From the NCBI RefSeq assembly GCF_000819885.1, contig NZ_CDBO01000075.1:21272-85271 (forward strand): a stretch of DNA of 64,000 nucleotides, written 5' to 3'. Positions 56,075 through 64,000 of the stretch are shown here, in pieces. The notes under the pieces are model-generated. The model saw only the letters and a list, made by a program, of their open reading frames with translations. It did not search any database and was not told the origin of the DNA. The DNA comes from Aeromonas fluvialis. GTDB taxonomy: Bacteria; Pseudomonadota; Gammaproteobacteria; Enterobacterales; Aeromonadaceae. A program made the translations under genes and the position numbers. Positions within the stretch are counted from its first letter, which is position 1, and each line of letters begins with the position of its first letter.

Positions 56075-56641
56075 ATGTCTACCTACATCAACACTGAAAT
56101 CAAGCCGTTCAATGCCACCGCCTACCACAATGGCAAATTCGTTCAGGTGTCTGACGCTGACCTGAAAGGCAAGTGGTCCGTGGTCTTCTTCTACCCGGCT
56201 GACTTCACCTTCGTTTGCCCGACCGAGCTGGGCGACCTGGCTGACAACTACGCTGAATTCCAGAAACTGGGCGTCGAGATCTACTCTGTCTCTACCGACA
56301 CCCACTTCACCCACAAAGCGTGGCACGACACTTCTGACACCATCCAGAAGATCCAGTACCCGATGATTGGTGACCCGACTGGTACCATCACCCGCAACTT
56401 CGGCGTGATGATCGAAGAAGCGGGTCTGGCTGACCGCGGTACCTTCGTGATTGACCCGCAGGGCATCATCCAGATCGTCGAGATTAACGCTGGCGGTATC
56501 GGCCGTGACGCACTGGAACTGCTGCGCAAGGTCAAAGCGGCCCAGTACGTTGCCTCCCACCCGGGTGAAGTGTGCCCGGCTAAATGGAAAGAAGGCGAAG
56601 CCACTCTGGCCCCGTCCCTGGATCTGGTAGGCAAGATCTAA
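56075..56641 (+). CDS. ahpC: alkyl hydroperoxide reductase peroxiredoxin subunit
   Basis: A 188-residue typical 2-Cys peroxiredoxin. Peroxidatic Cys48 lies in [15 protein letters not shown], and resolving Cys167 in [13 protein letters not shown]. Length matches E. coli AhpC (187). It reduces H2O2 and organic peroxides with AhpF. Codon choice is strongly biased (GGT, CGT, AAC, CTG), as for highly expressed genes. CAAGGAGCTAATAC precedes the ATG. The upstream region may hold an OxyR site, but I could not fit the ATAG-N7-CTAT array. Confidence 0.97.
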   Translation: MSTYINTEIKPFNATAYHNGKFVQVSDADLKGKWSVVFFYPADFTFVCPTELGDLADNYAEFQKLGVEIYSVSTDTHFTHKAWHDTSDTIQKIQYPMIGDPTGTITRNFGVMIEEAGLADRGTFVIDPQGIIQIVEINAGGIGRDALELLRKVKAAQYVASHPGEVCPAKWKEGEATLAPSLDLVGKI

Positions 56642-56654
56642 GCCTCCCGCTTCC

Positions 56655-56686
56655 AAGACCGGCCCGCACAAGGGCCGGTCTTGTTT
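56655..56686 (+). terminator. attenuator hairpin between ahpC and ahpF
   Basis: An 11-bp perfect stem AAGACCGGCCC / GGGCCGGTCTT with a 6-base loop, then GTTTCC. The short T-run suggests partial termination, giving more ahpC than ahpF transcript. Confidence 0.7.
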
Positions 56687-56765
56687 CCGGCCCCAAGAAA
56701 AGGCGTCGGTCTGCTTTCCGGCTTACATTTCGCGCCGACCCGCAATCAAAAGAAGGAATTCGAAG

Positions 56766-58352
56766 ATGTTGGATACCAACCTCAAACAACAGCTGAACAC
56801 CTATCTGCAGTACATCGTCAATCCCATCGAGATCAGCGTGTCCGGCAACGACAGCGACAAATCTGCAGAGCTGCTGGCGCTGGCCAGCGAGATCGCCGAG
56901 ATGTCCCCCAAGATCACCCAGACCTCTGGCACTGCCGTTCGCAAGCCTTCCATGAGTGTCGCGCCGCAGGGCCAAGCCCCGCGCGTTCACTTTGCCGGCA
57001 TCCCCATGGGTCATGAATTTACCTCTCTGGTGCTCGCCCTGCTGCAAAGCGGCGGCCACCCCTCCAAGGCCGATGCGGCCGTGCAGGAGCAGATCCGCAA
57101 TCTCAAGGGTGAGTTCCATTTCGAGACCTATATCTCCCTCTCCTGCCACAACTGCCCGGACGTAGTGCAGGCTCTCAACCTGATGGCGACCCTGAACCCG
57201 GGGATCACCCACACCATGATCGACGGCGCCCTGTTCCAGGAAGAAGTCGCCGAGCGTCAGATCATGGCGGTACCGAATGTTTACCTGAACGGCCAACCGT
57301 TCAGCCAGGGCCGCATCTCGCTGGAAGAGATCGTCGCCAAACTCGACACCGGTGCCGCAGAGCGCAAGGCCGCCGAGCTGAATGAGAAAGATCCCTACGA
57401 TGTGCTGGTCGTGGGCGGTGGCCCGGCTGGCGCCGCAGCGGCTATCTATGCCGCTCGTAAAGGCATTCGCACCGCCATCGTTGCAGAACGTTTCGGTGGT
57501 CAGGTGATGGATACCGTCGGCATCGAGAACTTTATCTCCGTGCCCTACACCGAAGGCCCCAAGCTGGCCGCCAGCCTGGAGCAGCACGTAAAACAATATG
57601 GCGTAGAAGTGATCACCGAGCAGCGTGCTGCAGCCATCAGCAAAGATGGCTATGTGAACGTGGATCTCGCCTCCGGTGCCACCTTGAAGAGCCGCGCCGT
57701 GATCCTGGCGACCGGTGCCCGCTGGCGCGACCTGAACGTGCCGGGTGAGCTCGAGTACCGCACCAAGGGCGTGGCCTACTGCCCGCACTGCGATGGCCCC
57801 TTCTTCAAGGGCAAGCGAGTGGCGGTGATCGGTGGCGGTAACTCCGGCATCGAGGCGGCCATCGATCTGGCTGGCATCGTCGAGCATGTGACTGTGGTGG
57901 AGTTCGCCGACACCCTGCGTGCCGATGAAGTGCTGCAGAAGAAGGCTCGCTCCATGGGCAATATCGACATCATCATGAGCGCTCGCACCACTGAAGTGAT
58001 CGGTGATGGCAGCAAGGTGGTCGGCATGGATTACGAAGATCGCACCACCGGCGAGATCAAGCACCTGGCGGTGGCTGGTATCTTCGTACAGATCGGGCTG
58101 GTACCGAACACCGAGTTCCTGAAAGGGAGCGAGATTGCGATGACTCGCTTTGGCGAGATCGAGATCGATACCAAGGGCGCGACCTCCCTGCCCGGCGTCT
58201 ACGCCGCTGGCGATGCGACCACAGTACCGTTCAAGCAGATCATCATCTCCATGGGGGCCGGCGCTACCGCTGCACTGGGTGCATTTGATTACCTCATCCG
58301 CAACCCGGCGCCGGAGGCCGCTGTGGCCAAGGCTCACGCCGTTGCCGCCTGA
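56766..58352 (+). CDS. ahpF: alkyl hydroperoxide reductase flavoprotein subunit
   Basis: A 528-residue AhpF. An N-terminal tandem thioredoxin-fold domain has the redox pair CHNC near 128, the FAD site is [12 protein letters not shown] near 216, the thioredoxin-reductase-type disulfide is [12 protein letters not shown] near 339, and the NAD(P)H loop is [27 protein letters not shown] closes the FAD site. It transfers electrons from NADH to AhpC. AAGGAATTCGAAG precedes the start. Confidence 0.97.
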   Translation: MLDTNLKQQLNTYLQYIVNPIEISVSGNDSDKSAELLALASEIAEMSPKITQTSGTAVRKPSMSVAPQGQAPRVHFAGIPMGHEFTSLVLALLQSGGHPSKADAAVQEQIRNLKGEFHFETYISLSCHNCPDVVQALNLMATLNPGITHTMIDGALFQEEVAERQIMAVPNVYLNGQPFSQGRISLEEIVAKLDTGAAERKAAELNEKDPYDVLVVGGGPAGAAAAIYAARKGIRTAIVAERFGGQVMDTVGIENFISVPYTEGPKLAASLEQHVKQYGVEVITEQRAAAISKDGYVNVDLASGATLKSRAVILATGARWRDLNVPGELEYRTKGVAYCPHCDGPFFKGKRVAVIGGGNSGIEAAIDLAGIVEHVTVVEFADTLRADEVLQKKARSMGNIDIIMSARTTEVIGDGSKVVGMDYEDRTTGEIKHLAVAGIFVQIGLVPNTEFLKGSEIAMTRFGEIEIDTKGATSLPGVYAAGDATTVPFKQIIISMGAGATAALGAFDYLIRNPAPEAAVAKAHAVAA

Positions 58353-58372
58353 ACGCCATTCACGTAAACAAA

Positions 58373-58398
58373 AGCCGACTCATAGAGTCGGCTTTTTT
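58373..58398 (+). terminator. terminator after ahpF
   Basis: AGCCGACTC / GAGTCGGCT stem with an ATA loop, then T5. Confidence 0.88.
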
Positions 58399-58423
58399 CA
58401 TTCTGATGTTGCGCTGAACATTA

Positions 58424-58447
58424 AAAACCCGCTGCGAGAGCGGGTTT
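58424..58447 (-). terminator. terminator downstream of yggE
   Basis: AAAACCCGCT / AGCGGGTTTT stem-loop, with T-run on the minus strand, 35 bases after the yggE stop. Convergent with the ahpF terminator. Confidence 0.8.
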
Positions 58448-58481
58448 TGGTATGATCAATGCGCAGTAGACTGGCTATCCA

Positions 58482-59192
58482 TCATTCCAAGAGAAAAACC
58501 GCTTCTATGTTGTCGGTGATGGTGATCTGCTGCTGTTGATAGCTGTTTTCCACCATATCTGCGGCCGGTGCGGCGGACATAGCCAGCGCCTTGAGATTGC
58601 GGCTATAGACGGGAACTGGCGATGAATTTCGATATTCAGCGCTATATACCTTGCCAAGCTTCATGCCAAATGCCTTGGCCAGCGACTCGGCCTTGCTTTT
58701 CGCATCCTCGACCGCAGCAAGGCGTGCCTGTTCCTTGATGGTTTGCGGGGATTTCAGACCATATTCGATATGTGACACCGACTCGAGCCCCGCCTTGAGC
58801 GCGGTATCCATCAGCTGGCTCAGCTTGTCGAGTTGATACAGCTTCACCGCCAGTTGACGCTGGGCACGGTACCCCAGCAGGGTCGGCTTCTTGGCCTCAC
58901 CATATTGATACTCGGGGGAGATGACCAGATTCCCCGCCTCCACATCGCTGCGCTTGATACCCAGCCCTTCCAGCTGGCCAAAGAATGCAGCCACTCTGGT
59001 ATCAACCTGTTGCTTGGCCTTGATCCCTTGTTTTTCCAACGCGGTGACTGACACATTGAGGGTGAGCATGTCGGGCTCCACTTTCTGCTCGGCGTAACCA
59101 CTCACCACCAGATGGGGTGCCTGAGGCACTTCCAGAGCATACAAGGGTACACTGACAATGAGAGCGGAAAGAGTAAGAAGGGGACGCCACAT
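58482..59192 (-). CDS. yggE: SIMPL-domain periplasmic protein YggE
   Basis: A 236-residue DUF541/SIMPL protein with a signal peptide ending near VPLYA. PHLVVSGYAEQKVEPDMLTL and LGYRAQRQLAVKLYQLDKL match E. coli YggE, which is linked to lower oxidative stress. The ATG at 59192 (MWRPLL) follows GAGG by nine bases; the earlier in-frame start is a TTG without a site. It lies 56 bases after the unknown gene at 59249 and may share its transcript. Confidence 0.9.
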   Translation of the reverse strand: MWRPLLTLSALIVSVPLYALEVPQAPHLVVSGYAEQKVEPDMLTLNVSVTALEKQGIKAKQQVDTRVAAFFGQLEGLGIKRSDVEAGNLVISPEYQYGEAKKPTLLGYRAQRQLAVKLYQLDKLSQLMDTALKAGLESVSHIEYGLKSPQTIKEQARLAAVEDAKSKAESLAKAFGMKLGKVYSAEYRNSSPVPVYSRNLKALAMSAAPAADMVENSYQQQQITITDNIEAVFLLE

Positions 59193-59248
59193 AGAAAATA
59201 ACCTCAATCGAAAAGATAGAGATCATTATGCCCGTGCAGCTACAGGAT

Positions 59249-59806
59249 TCATATATCGTGCAAGGGAGGGATCTGATCCAGTATCTGATTGGTCAAATCG
59301 AGACTGATGGTGACCACACTGCCGGGATCTGGGATCTGCTCTGCCTTATCGAGTGGCGATGTCGCATCACAGACCAGCACAACATCATCAAAATGGAACG
59401 AATCCCACGACAGAACATGTCCTTGCACCGCCAGTCCGATATCGGTGCCGCGACTCCCCTCCACCGCAGACCAAGCGATAGTATCAGACGGCCCCAACAA
59501 ATCTTGCCACAACGGGGAATGAAAACTGGCCAGCGGATACTCCTGCTGACCCTGATCATGGCCCACCAGAATCATGTTATGGGCAGACTCGGTATCCATG
59601 ACAGGCATATAGGTGATAGAGGCAGCAGCAAAGTCAACATAGAGCGAGCCAGCTACATCACCGGCCTCATTCTCTATCTCCATTCCATCCAGTCGATCCC
59701 CCGCGATCGTGGCCTGATAGCCAAACTGACCAGCACAGGTAATATTACCCTGCCCATCCCAGCTATAACGGATGCCATCAATGTCGACCCAGTTGAATGA
59801 CTGCAT
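59249..59806 (-). CDS. unknown protein downstream of the adhesin gene
   Basis: A 185-residue acidic, signal-less protein, not recognised. Near its N-terminus residues 6-20 read VDIDGIRYSWDGQGNI, which closely resembles IDINGVTYTWNGAGLI in the adhesin encoded just upstream (around 62237-62281): eight identical and four similar of 15 positions. The rest is beta-rich by eye, with no repeats or Ca motifs. GAGGGGTAATC precedes the ATG. It lies 93 bases after the adhesin stop. It might be an adhesin-derived or accessory protein; I do not assign a function. Confidence 0.6.
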   Translation of the reverse strand: MQSFNWVDIDGIRYSWDGQGNITCAGQFGYQATIAGDRLDGMEIENEAGDVAGSLYVDFAAASITYMPVMDTESAHNMILVGHDQGQQEYPLASFHSPLWQDLLGPSDTIAWSAVEGSRGTDIGLAVQGHVLSWDSFHFDDVVLVCDATSPLDKAEQIPDPGSVVTISLDLTNQILDQIPPLHDI

Positions 59807-59853
59807 GATTACCCCTCTCCTCTACTGCCGCTATCTTATCCATCCCCTTGAGG

Positions 59854-59882
59854 AAAAAACAGGGGCCAGGCAAGCCCAGCCC
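59854..59882 (-). terminator. probable terminator of the adhesin gene
   Basis: On the minus strand a GGGCTGG / CCTGGCCC stem (with G-T pairs) is followed by TGTTTTTTCC, 18 bases after the adhesin stop. Confidence 0.5.
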
Positions 59883-59892
59883 AGCCCAGCCC
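59873..59892. repeat. AGCCC pentanucleotide repeat
   Basis: Four tandem AGCCC units in the 3' untranslated part of the adhesin gene. Slippage here would not change coding sequence. Confidence 0.7.
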
Positions 59893-59899
59893 AAACAGG

Positions 59900-62800
59900 T
59901 TAATCATCAACCTTCAAGTTCAAGTTAGCCAGCAAACTATTAATTATGGCCTGTTGATCTATGCTTCCTCCTGTCAGATCAACGCCATCAAAGTAAACCG
60001 TCTGATTAACCTGTCTGTCATCCGTCGTACCATTGCTGTCTATGGTCAATACGGTTCGATTATTGGCACTGTCAAACGTAAAGTTTAAATAAGTCGCCAA
60101 CGTACCAGCAGAGGCCCCCGTAGACACATCCAGCACTGCGGATATATCAAGAATATCGCCACCGCTGAGCGGATTACCCAGAGTAAAGTCGGTGATGGTG
60201 TCGGTACTGCCATCCGCATCACCCGCCTGCCACTTGAAGGTGTCGCTACCGAGGCCGCCGAACAGAATGTCATCACCCAGGCCACCGATCAAAGTGTCGT
60301 TGCCCGTGCTGCCCTGAATGACATCCGCCTGCGCCGACCCGGTGAAGGTGGTTCCGGCTTCGATGGTCACATGCAGGTTCACACTGGACGTGGCATCGTT
60401 GTCGGAGTCCTGTACCGCCACCTGGAAGTCCAACTCGGCATCCAGGGTGGTATTTTTCGACGTGACCAGGCCGATATCGGAAACCTTCAGACCATCGTTG
60501 TCGGTCTGGCCAGTGAAGGAGGTGGTCGTGGTCGTACTCGAACCACCCGTATCACCGAAATCCGCATTGAAGTTCAGCGCGGACGAAGTGGTGATGCCTT
60601 CAACACTGGTCAAAATCTGCGCACCGTAGATCTGCCAGTTCTCACCCACACCGTTGTAGTCATTGCGCTCGATCACGATGGCACCATCGTTGTTATCCAG
60701 CGTGATGCCAAAGGCCAACAGCGCCGCCAAGGTTGTTGCACCACTGCTGGCAGTGGCGATGTCACCATTACTGACCACCAGTGCGCGGGTGGTTTTTACG
60801 CCACCGTCGCCAATCAACTTCAACACCACGACCAGATTTTCGTTGTTGACGCCGTCGAACTTGAGGTACATACCCTCCGCCCGGCCATCGGGGTTGGCCA
60901 CCACGGTGCCGGTCGGGTTGGTGGTATGGAATGTCAGATCCAGCACCTCACCCTTGCCAATGGTGTCGCCGCCCACACCATTCGCCGTATTCGAAACGCT
61001 GACCCAGGAAGCAGCCTGGGTGAACAGTTCGCCATTGACGAATATGTTGGTGTTAGCCCCACCCGTCTGCAGGTTGTCACCATCGGTGCCTGCTCCAGGT
61101 TCTGCGGCGCTGCGGAACTGGACATAGAAGTCATTCTCCAGTTTTGCCACCGACACCGCCGGCTGGGTGTTATCCAGCACACTGCCACCGGACTCGTAAC
61201 CCGTGATGCTCAGCGAGCCACTGGTTTTCAAGACATTGAAGCCTTCGAGCGGTTCGCTCAGCGATACCGTGTAGGTGCCGTTGACCTTGTCGAACACCAG
61301 CGTACCCGTGGCCTGCACAGTCGTGCCGGGGGTAGCCGGATTCGGCGCATACCTGAACTCGACCTCGAAGGTTGCCGTAGAGGCGCTCTCCGACAGCCAG
61401 GTCACCGACTGCGAACTGATGGCGGTGCCGCCTACGGTGCCGCCGAGACTGATCGCCTTGAAGTCCGAGTCGACTGCGCTGAAAGGCCCGGTGCCACGGG
61501 TATCGGCACCCATGCTGTAGTCGAAAACCCCGGTACCACCTGCCGGGTTGCTGCTGTTGGCGTACACCAGATTAGAGATAGCCAGAATGGCCGGAACATC
61601 ATCCTCGACCTGGATCAACAGACTGCCAGCCAGCGGTAGCGGGTTGACGCCATCGGAAGCTTGAATGGCCCCGGTAAGATTCAGCGTCAGAACCTCGTTG
61701 TCATCGCCATTGGCACCCGAATGATCCAGCGGCCCGAGCAGGGTGAAGGTGTAGGCGCCATTGCTCTGCACCACCAGGGTGAAGATAGTGGTCGCCCCCG
61801 CCATCGCCGTCAGCGTATTGCCAGAGAATCCGTAGGTAACAGCAACCCCGTCCGAAGTCAGAGTCGGCATGCCGGTCGGCGTACTGTCCAAGCTGAATTG
61901 CCCACTGTTGGTACCCACCAGTAACTCGACCAGGCTACCGGAAACAGTAGTGGTCTGAGCATCACCGTCAGTGATACCTCCAGGCAGCTCGTCTTCATCC
62001 ACCTTGCCGATGACCGGCGCACTGTCCTCAATATTGATCGTCAGTATTGCGTTAGAGGGATCTCCATCCTTATCGATGATGGTGTAGCTGAAGTTCTCAC
62101 TGGTATCCGCCAACACACTCTGTGGAGCAGTGTATTGCCAGGCGCCCGTGCTGAAATCGAAGCTCAGCTTACCGCCGAGGCTGGTGGTGATATCAGTCAG
62201 TTGATTGCCAACGATATCCGCCCCCACGCTGGCATCAATCAGGCCCGCGCCATTCCAGGTGTAGGTAACACCATTGATGTCGATAGATAGCACGCGCCCG
62301 GCGCCGTCGGCCCCATAGGCATCGTCATCACCGCCCCCGACCGCGGCATCGCTCCCCAGCAGCACATTGCCGCTGACGTCATTACCCGCAATCTGCGCCA
62401 ACAAGGTATCGATAAGACCATCGAAGTTGGCCACCAGAATCGGTGCGCCACTACCGTCCAGATCGACATCCTGTAGCCGGGTCGCATCGATGCCGTTTCC
62501 GACACCAATGGTCGTGACGTTGATGCCGTTGCTATCAACGAAAGTGTTCCAATCAGCCGCAGTGGCATCGCTCAGGGAGTTACCACCACTCCCCGTCTGT
62601 TCGTTGGGGTTACCGTCACTGATGAAAAACACCTGATTGCTCCAACCTGCAATGGGGCTGTAAACCGCCATGGTTTCCTGAATGCCATCGGTAAAATCCG
62701 TCCACCCGTTGAACGGACGTGTGCCTCCATCAGCCGGATTCAAACTGTCGATCAGCGCCGAGAAGGAGGCAAAATTCGTCACCAGCGGGTACGAAGCCGA

Positions 62801-64000
62801 GTCACCGGAGAAGGCCACGATGCGGATATTCACATTGCCTGTAGTGCCGTTGAACAACTCCTGCCCTGCAGCACGTACGGCTTCCAGCATGGTATTCAGC
62901 TCGGTGTTATCGATGCTGCCACTGAAGTCCAGAACGAAGGCTACGTTGAAGTCGAGCGCACCGGCCTCAGCCACGTTGGCCGTATCGTCCTGAGCCAACG
63001 GGGTATCGTCGTCGACGTTGATCGACAGGGTGCCATCGGCCTTGTCACCATCCTTGTCAGTCACCTGGTAATTGAGAGTGAAGACCTGGTTGTTCTCCTG
63101 GTTGGCCGTAGCATGCTGTATAGGTGCATTTTGGGTAACGGTGTAAGCCCCCGTAGCGCTGTTCATGGTCACCGTCAGCACCGTGGTGGCGCCCTGGTTA
63201 ACCAACAACGAAGTGCCCGACATCGTGTAGGTGAAATTAGCCGGTGCGCCAGTAGTCAGCCACTGCACGCTGCCTGCACCGTCCGCCCCGAAGTTAAAAC
63301 CGAGCGTACTGCTGATATTCAACGCATTAGCATCGTCATCGGTACCGTCTGGTATGCCATTGGTGAGGGCATCATCGTCGACTTGCACCGTTAGATTGCT
63401 ACTGGTTGTCGGGCCGTCGTCCTGGAACTGAATCAGATTACCAATCGCTACCGTGTCGGTAGCCTTGTCCAGATCACCATCAATCACGGTCACAACAGCA
63501 TTCAACTTGCCGCTCAGATCCAGCGGCTCGTCGTAGTTGTTCGGGGCATCGCCATGCTTGAGCGAGTCGTACTGCGCCACCGACACCTTGCCATCCGCGT
63601 CGATCTTGACCGCAAAAATAACTGTTCCATCGGCCGCACCGACGCGCCCAGTCACATCACCATTAGCTTCCACATACAGGTTGATGACAGCGCCATCCGT
63701 GGTGCGCAGACCGGAGTCAATCACACCCACAATCGCCAGCGACACTTTAGTGGTCGCGCCTTCATCGTCAGAACCCACATCCGTGGTCGTGTCGACCACG
63801 TCAACACCCGACACCGCCCCTATCGGCGTGCCATAGCTCGCACTGAACGGATCTACGTTGATCAGGCTAATGTCATCCGCCGCCGCATTACTGTCGACAG
63901 CACCGACATTGTTGCTAACACCCGCGCCCAACGACTCGTCCAGCACCACGCTGGCTTGCGACACCAGACGGATCGAAGCACTCGGGCCGTCGTCCTGGAA
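59900..64000 (-). CDS. type I secreted RTX/VWA adhesin, 5' end beyond window
   Basis: The frame is open to the right window edge (FQDDGPSASIRL continues past the GTG at 63964), so at least 1366 residues of a larger protein are seen. Order from the edge: T1SS-143-type repeats (DDGPTTSSNLTVQVDDD; VEDDVPAIL), a von Willebrand A domain with a MIDAS DFSGSID and FISDGNPNEQTG (near 62600-62960), another T1SS-143 repeat, a long beta-rich segment, RTX repeats (GSTGNDTLIGGLGDD) and a C-terminal type I secretion signal ending NLNLKVDD. It would be exported by a TolC-type ABC system, fold on Ca2+ and bind surfaces. The secretion genes are not in this window. Confidence 0.88.
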   Translation of the reverse strand, partial: FQDDGPSASIRLVSQASVVLDESLGAGVSNNVGAVDSNAAADDISLINVDPFSASYGTPIGAVSGVDVVDTTTDVGSDDEGATTKVSLAIVGVIDSGLRTTDGAVINLYVEANGDVTGRVGAADGTVIFAVKIDADGKVSVAQYDSLKHGDAPNNYDEPLDLSGKLNAVVTVIDGDLDKATDTVAIGNLIQFQDDGPTTSSNLTVQVDDDALTNGIPDGTDDDANALNISSTLGFNFGADGAGSVQWLTTGAPANFTYTMSGTSLLVNQGATTVLTVTMNSATGAYTVTQNAPIQHATANQENNQVFTLNYQVTDKDGDKADGTLSINVDDDTPLAQDDTANVAEAGALDFNVAFVLDFSGSIDNTELNTMLEAVRAAGQELFNGTTGNVNIRIVAFSGDSASYPLVTNFASFSALIDSLNPADGGTRPFNGWTDFTDGIQETMAVYSPIAGWSNQVFFISDGNPNEQTGSGGNSLSDATAADWNTFVDSNGINVTTIGVGNGIDATRLQDVDLDGSGAPILVANFDGLIDTLLAQIAGNDVSGNVLLGSDAAVGGGDDDAYGADGAGRVLSIDINGVTYTWNGAGLIDASVGADIVGNQLTDITTSLGGKLSFDFSTGAWQYTAPQSVLADTSENFSYTIIDKDGDPSNAILTINIEDSAPVIGKVDEDELPGGITDGDAQTTTVSGSLVELLVGTNSGQFSLDSTPTGMPTLTSDGVAVTYGFSGNTLTAMAGATTIFTLVVQSNGAYTFTLLGPLDHSGANGDDNEVLTLNLTGAIQASDGVNPLPLAGSLLIQVEDDVPAILAISNLVYANSSNPAGGTGVFDYSMGADTRGTGPFSAVDSDFKAISLGGTVGGTAISSQSVTWLSESASTATFEVEFRYAPNPATPGTTVQATGTLVFDKVNGTYTVSLSEPLEGFNVLKTSGSLSITGYESGGSVLDNTQPAVSVAKLENDFYVQFRSAAEPGAGTDGDNLQTGGANTNIFVNGELFTQAASWVSVSNTANGVGGDTIGKGEVLDLTFHTTNPTGTVVANPDGRAEGMYLKFDGVNNENLVVVLKLIGDGGVKTTRALVVSNGDIATASSGATTLAALLAFGITLDNNDGAIVIERNDYNGVGENWQIYGAQILTSVEGITTSSALNFNADFGDTGGSSTTTTTSFTGQTDNDGLKVSDIGLVTSKNTTLDAELDFQVAVQDSDNDATSSVNLHVTIEAGTTFTGSAQADVIQGSTGNDTLIGGLGDDILFGGLGSDTFKWQAGDADGSTDTITDFTLGNPLSGGDILDISAVLDVSTGASAGTLATYLNFTFDSANNRTVLTIDSNGTTDDRQVNQTVYFDGVDLTGGSIDQQAIINSLLANLNLKVDD

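Overview
The window reads as chromosomal DNA of a gammaproteobacterium, most likely Aeromonas. This is inferred from the high-GC coding style, from proteins that look like Aeromonas/Vibrio/Shewanella versions (HmgA, Hpd, YejK/YejL/YejM, BepA, NlpI, SecDF-YajC), and from the mix of enteric-type and Vibrio-type gene neighbourhoods. No rRNA, tRNA, CRISPR array or prophage was seen. The only mobile element is a truncated IS200/IS605-type transposase.

Layout. 0-2 kb: partial lipoprotein hydrolase, divergent LysR regulator, IS200-like remnant. 2-15.2 kb: YdiJ-type D-2-hydroxyacid dehydrogenase with a coupled hypothetical gene, cation-efflux protein, TerC/CBS/CorC membrane protein, Old Yellow Enzyme, quinone-oxidoreductase-like MDR, adenine/adenosine deaminase, NagD, CPA2 antiporter, cupin. 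15.3-18.1 kb: asnB, then a decayed stretch with two apparently frameshifted genes. 18.1-22.4 kb: tyrosine/homogentisate catabolism (hpd-hmgA-FAH-maiA) in one direction. 22.4-31.2 kb: PgpC-like phosphatase, RluA-family synthase, a basic amino acid ABC importer (hisP-SBP-hisQ-hisM) with a duplicated gene junction, the lysine exporter lysO, and a second SBP next to an isoaspartyl dipeptidase. 31.3-36.3 kb: acpH, DUF2069, arsC-like yfgD, TlpA-like lipoprotein, bepA, TusA-like protein, perM. 36.5-38.5 kb: alpha/beta hydrolase, an unusual tandem repeat, PPK2. 38.6-43.6 kb: malEFGK. 44-49.2 kb: yejK divergent from yejL-yejM, a deleted metQ, nlpI, a rhodanese. 49.3-54.7 kb: queA-tgt-yajC-secD-secF, all on the minus strand. 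54.9-58.4 kb: CBS-domain protein, a long intergenic region with a consensus CRP site and an orphan terminator (candidate sRNA), ahpC-ahpF. 58.5-64 kb: yggE, a small unknown protein, and the C-terminal 1366 codons of a type I secreted RTX/VWA adhesin whose 5' end lies beyond the window.

How the genes work together. The hpd-hmgA-FAH-maiA genes take 4-hydroxyphenylpyruvate to fumarate and acetoacetate. The his/LAO-type importer, LysO and the orphan SBP form a basic amino acid handling neighbourhood. malEFGK is a complete maltodextrin importer. AhpC/AhpF and YggE are oxidative-stress functions. Tgt/QueA make queuosine and are co-oriented with the SecD/SecF/YajC translocation accessory proteins.

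Least explained by known genes: the CRP-site/terminator pair at 55.5-55.7 kb, the duplicated hisQ-hisM junction at 24.7-24.8 kb, the 66/57/66-bp repeat at 37.35-37.58 kb, and the adhesin plus a small downstream protein that shares a short motif with it.
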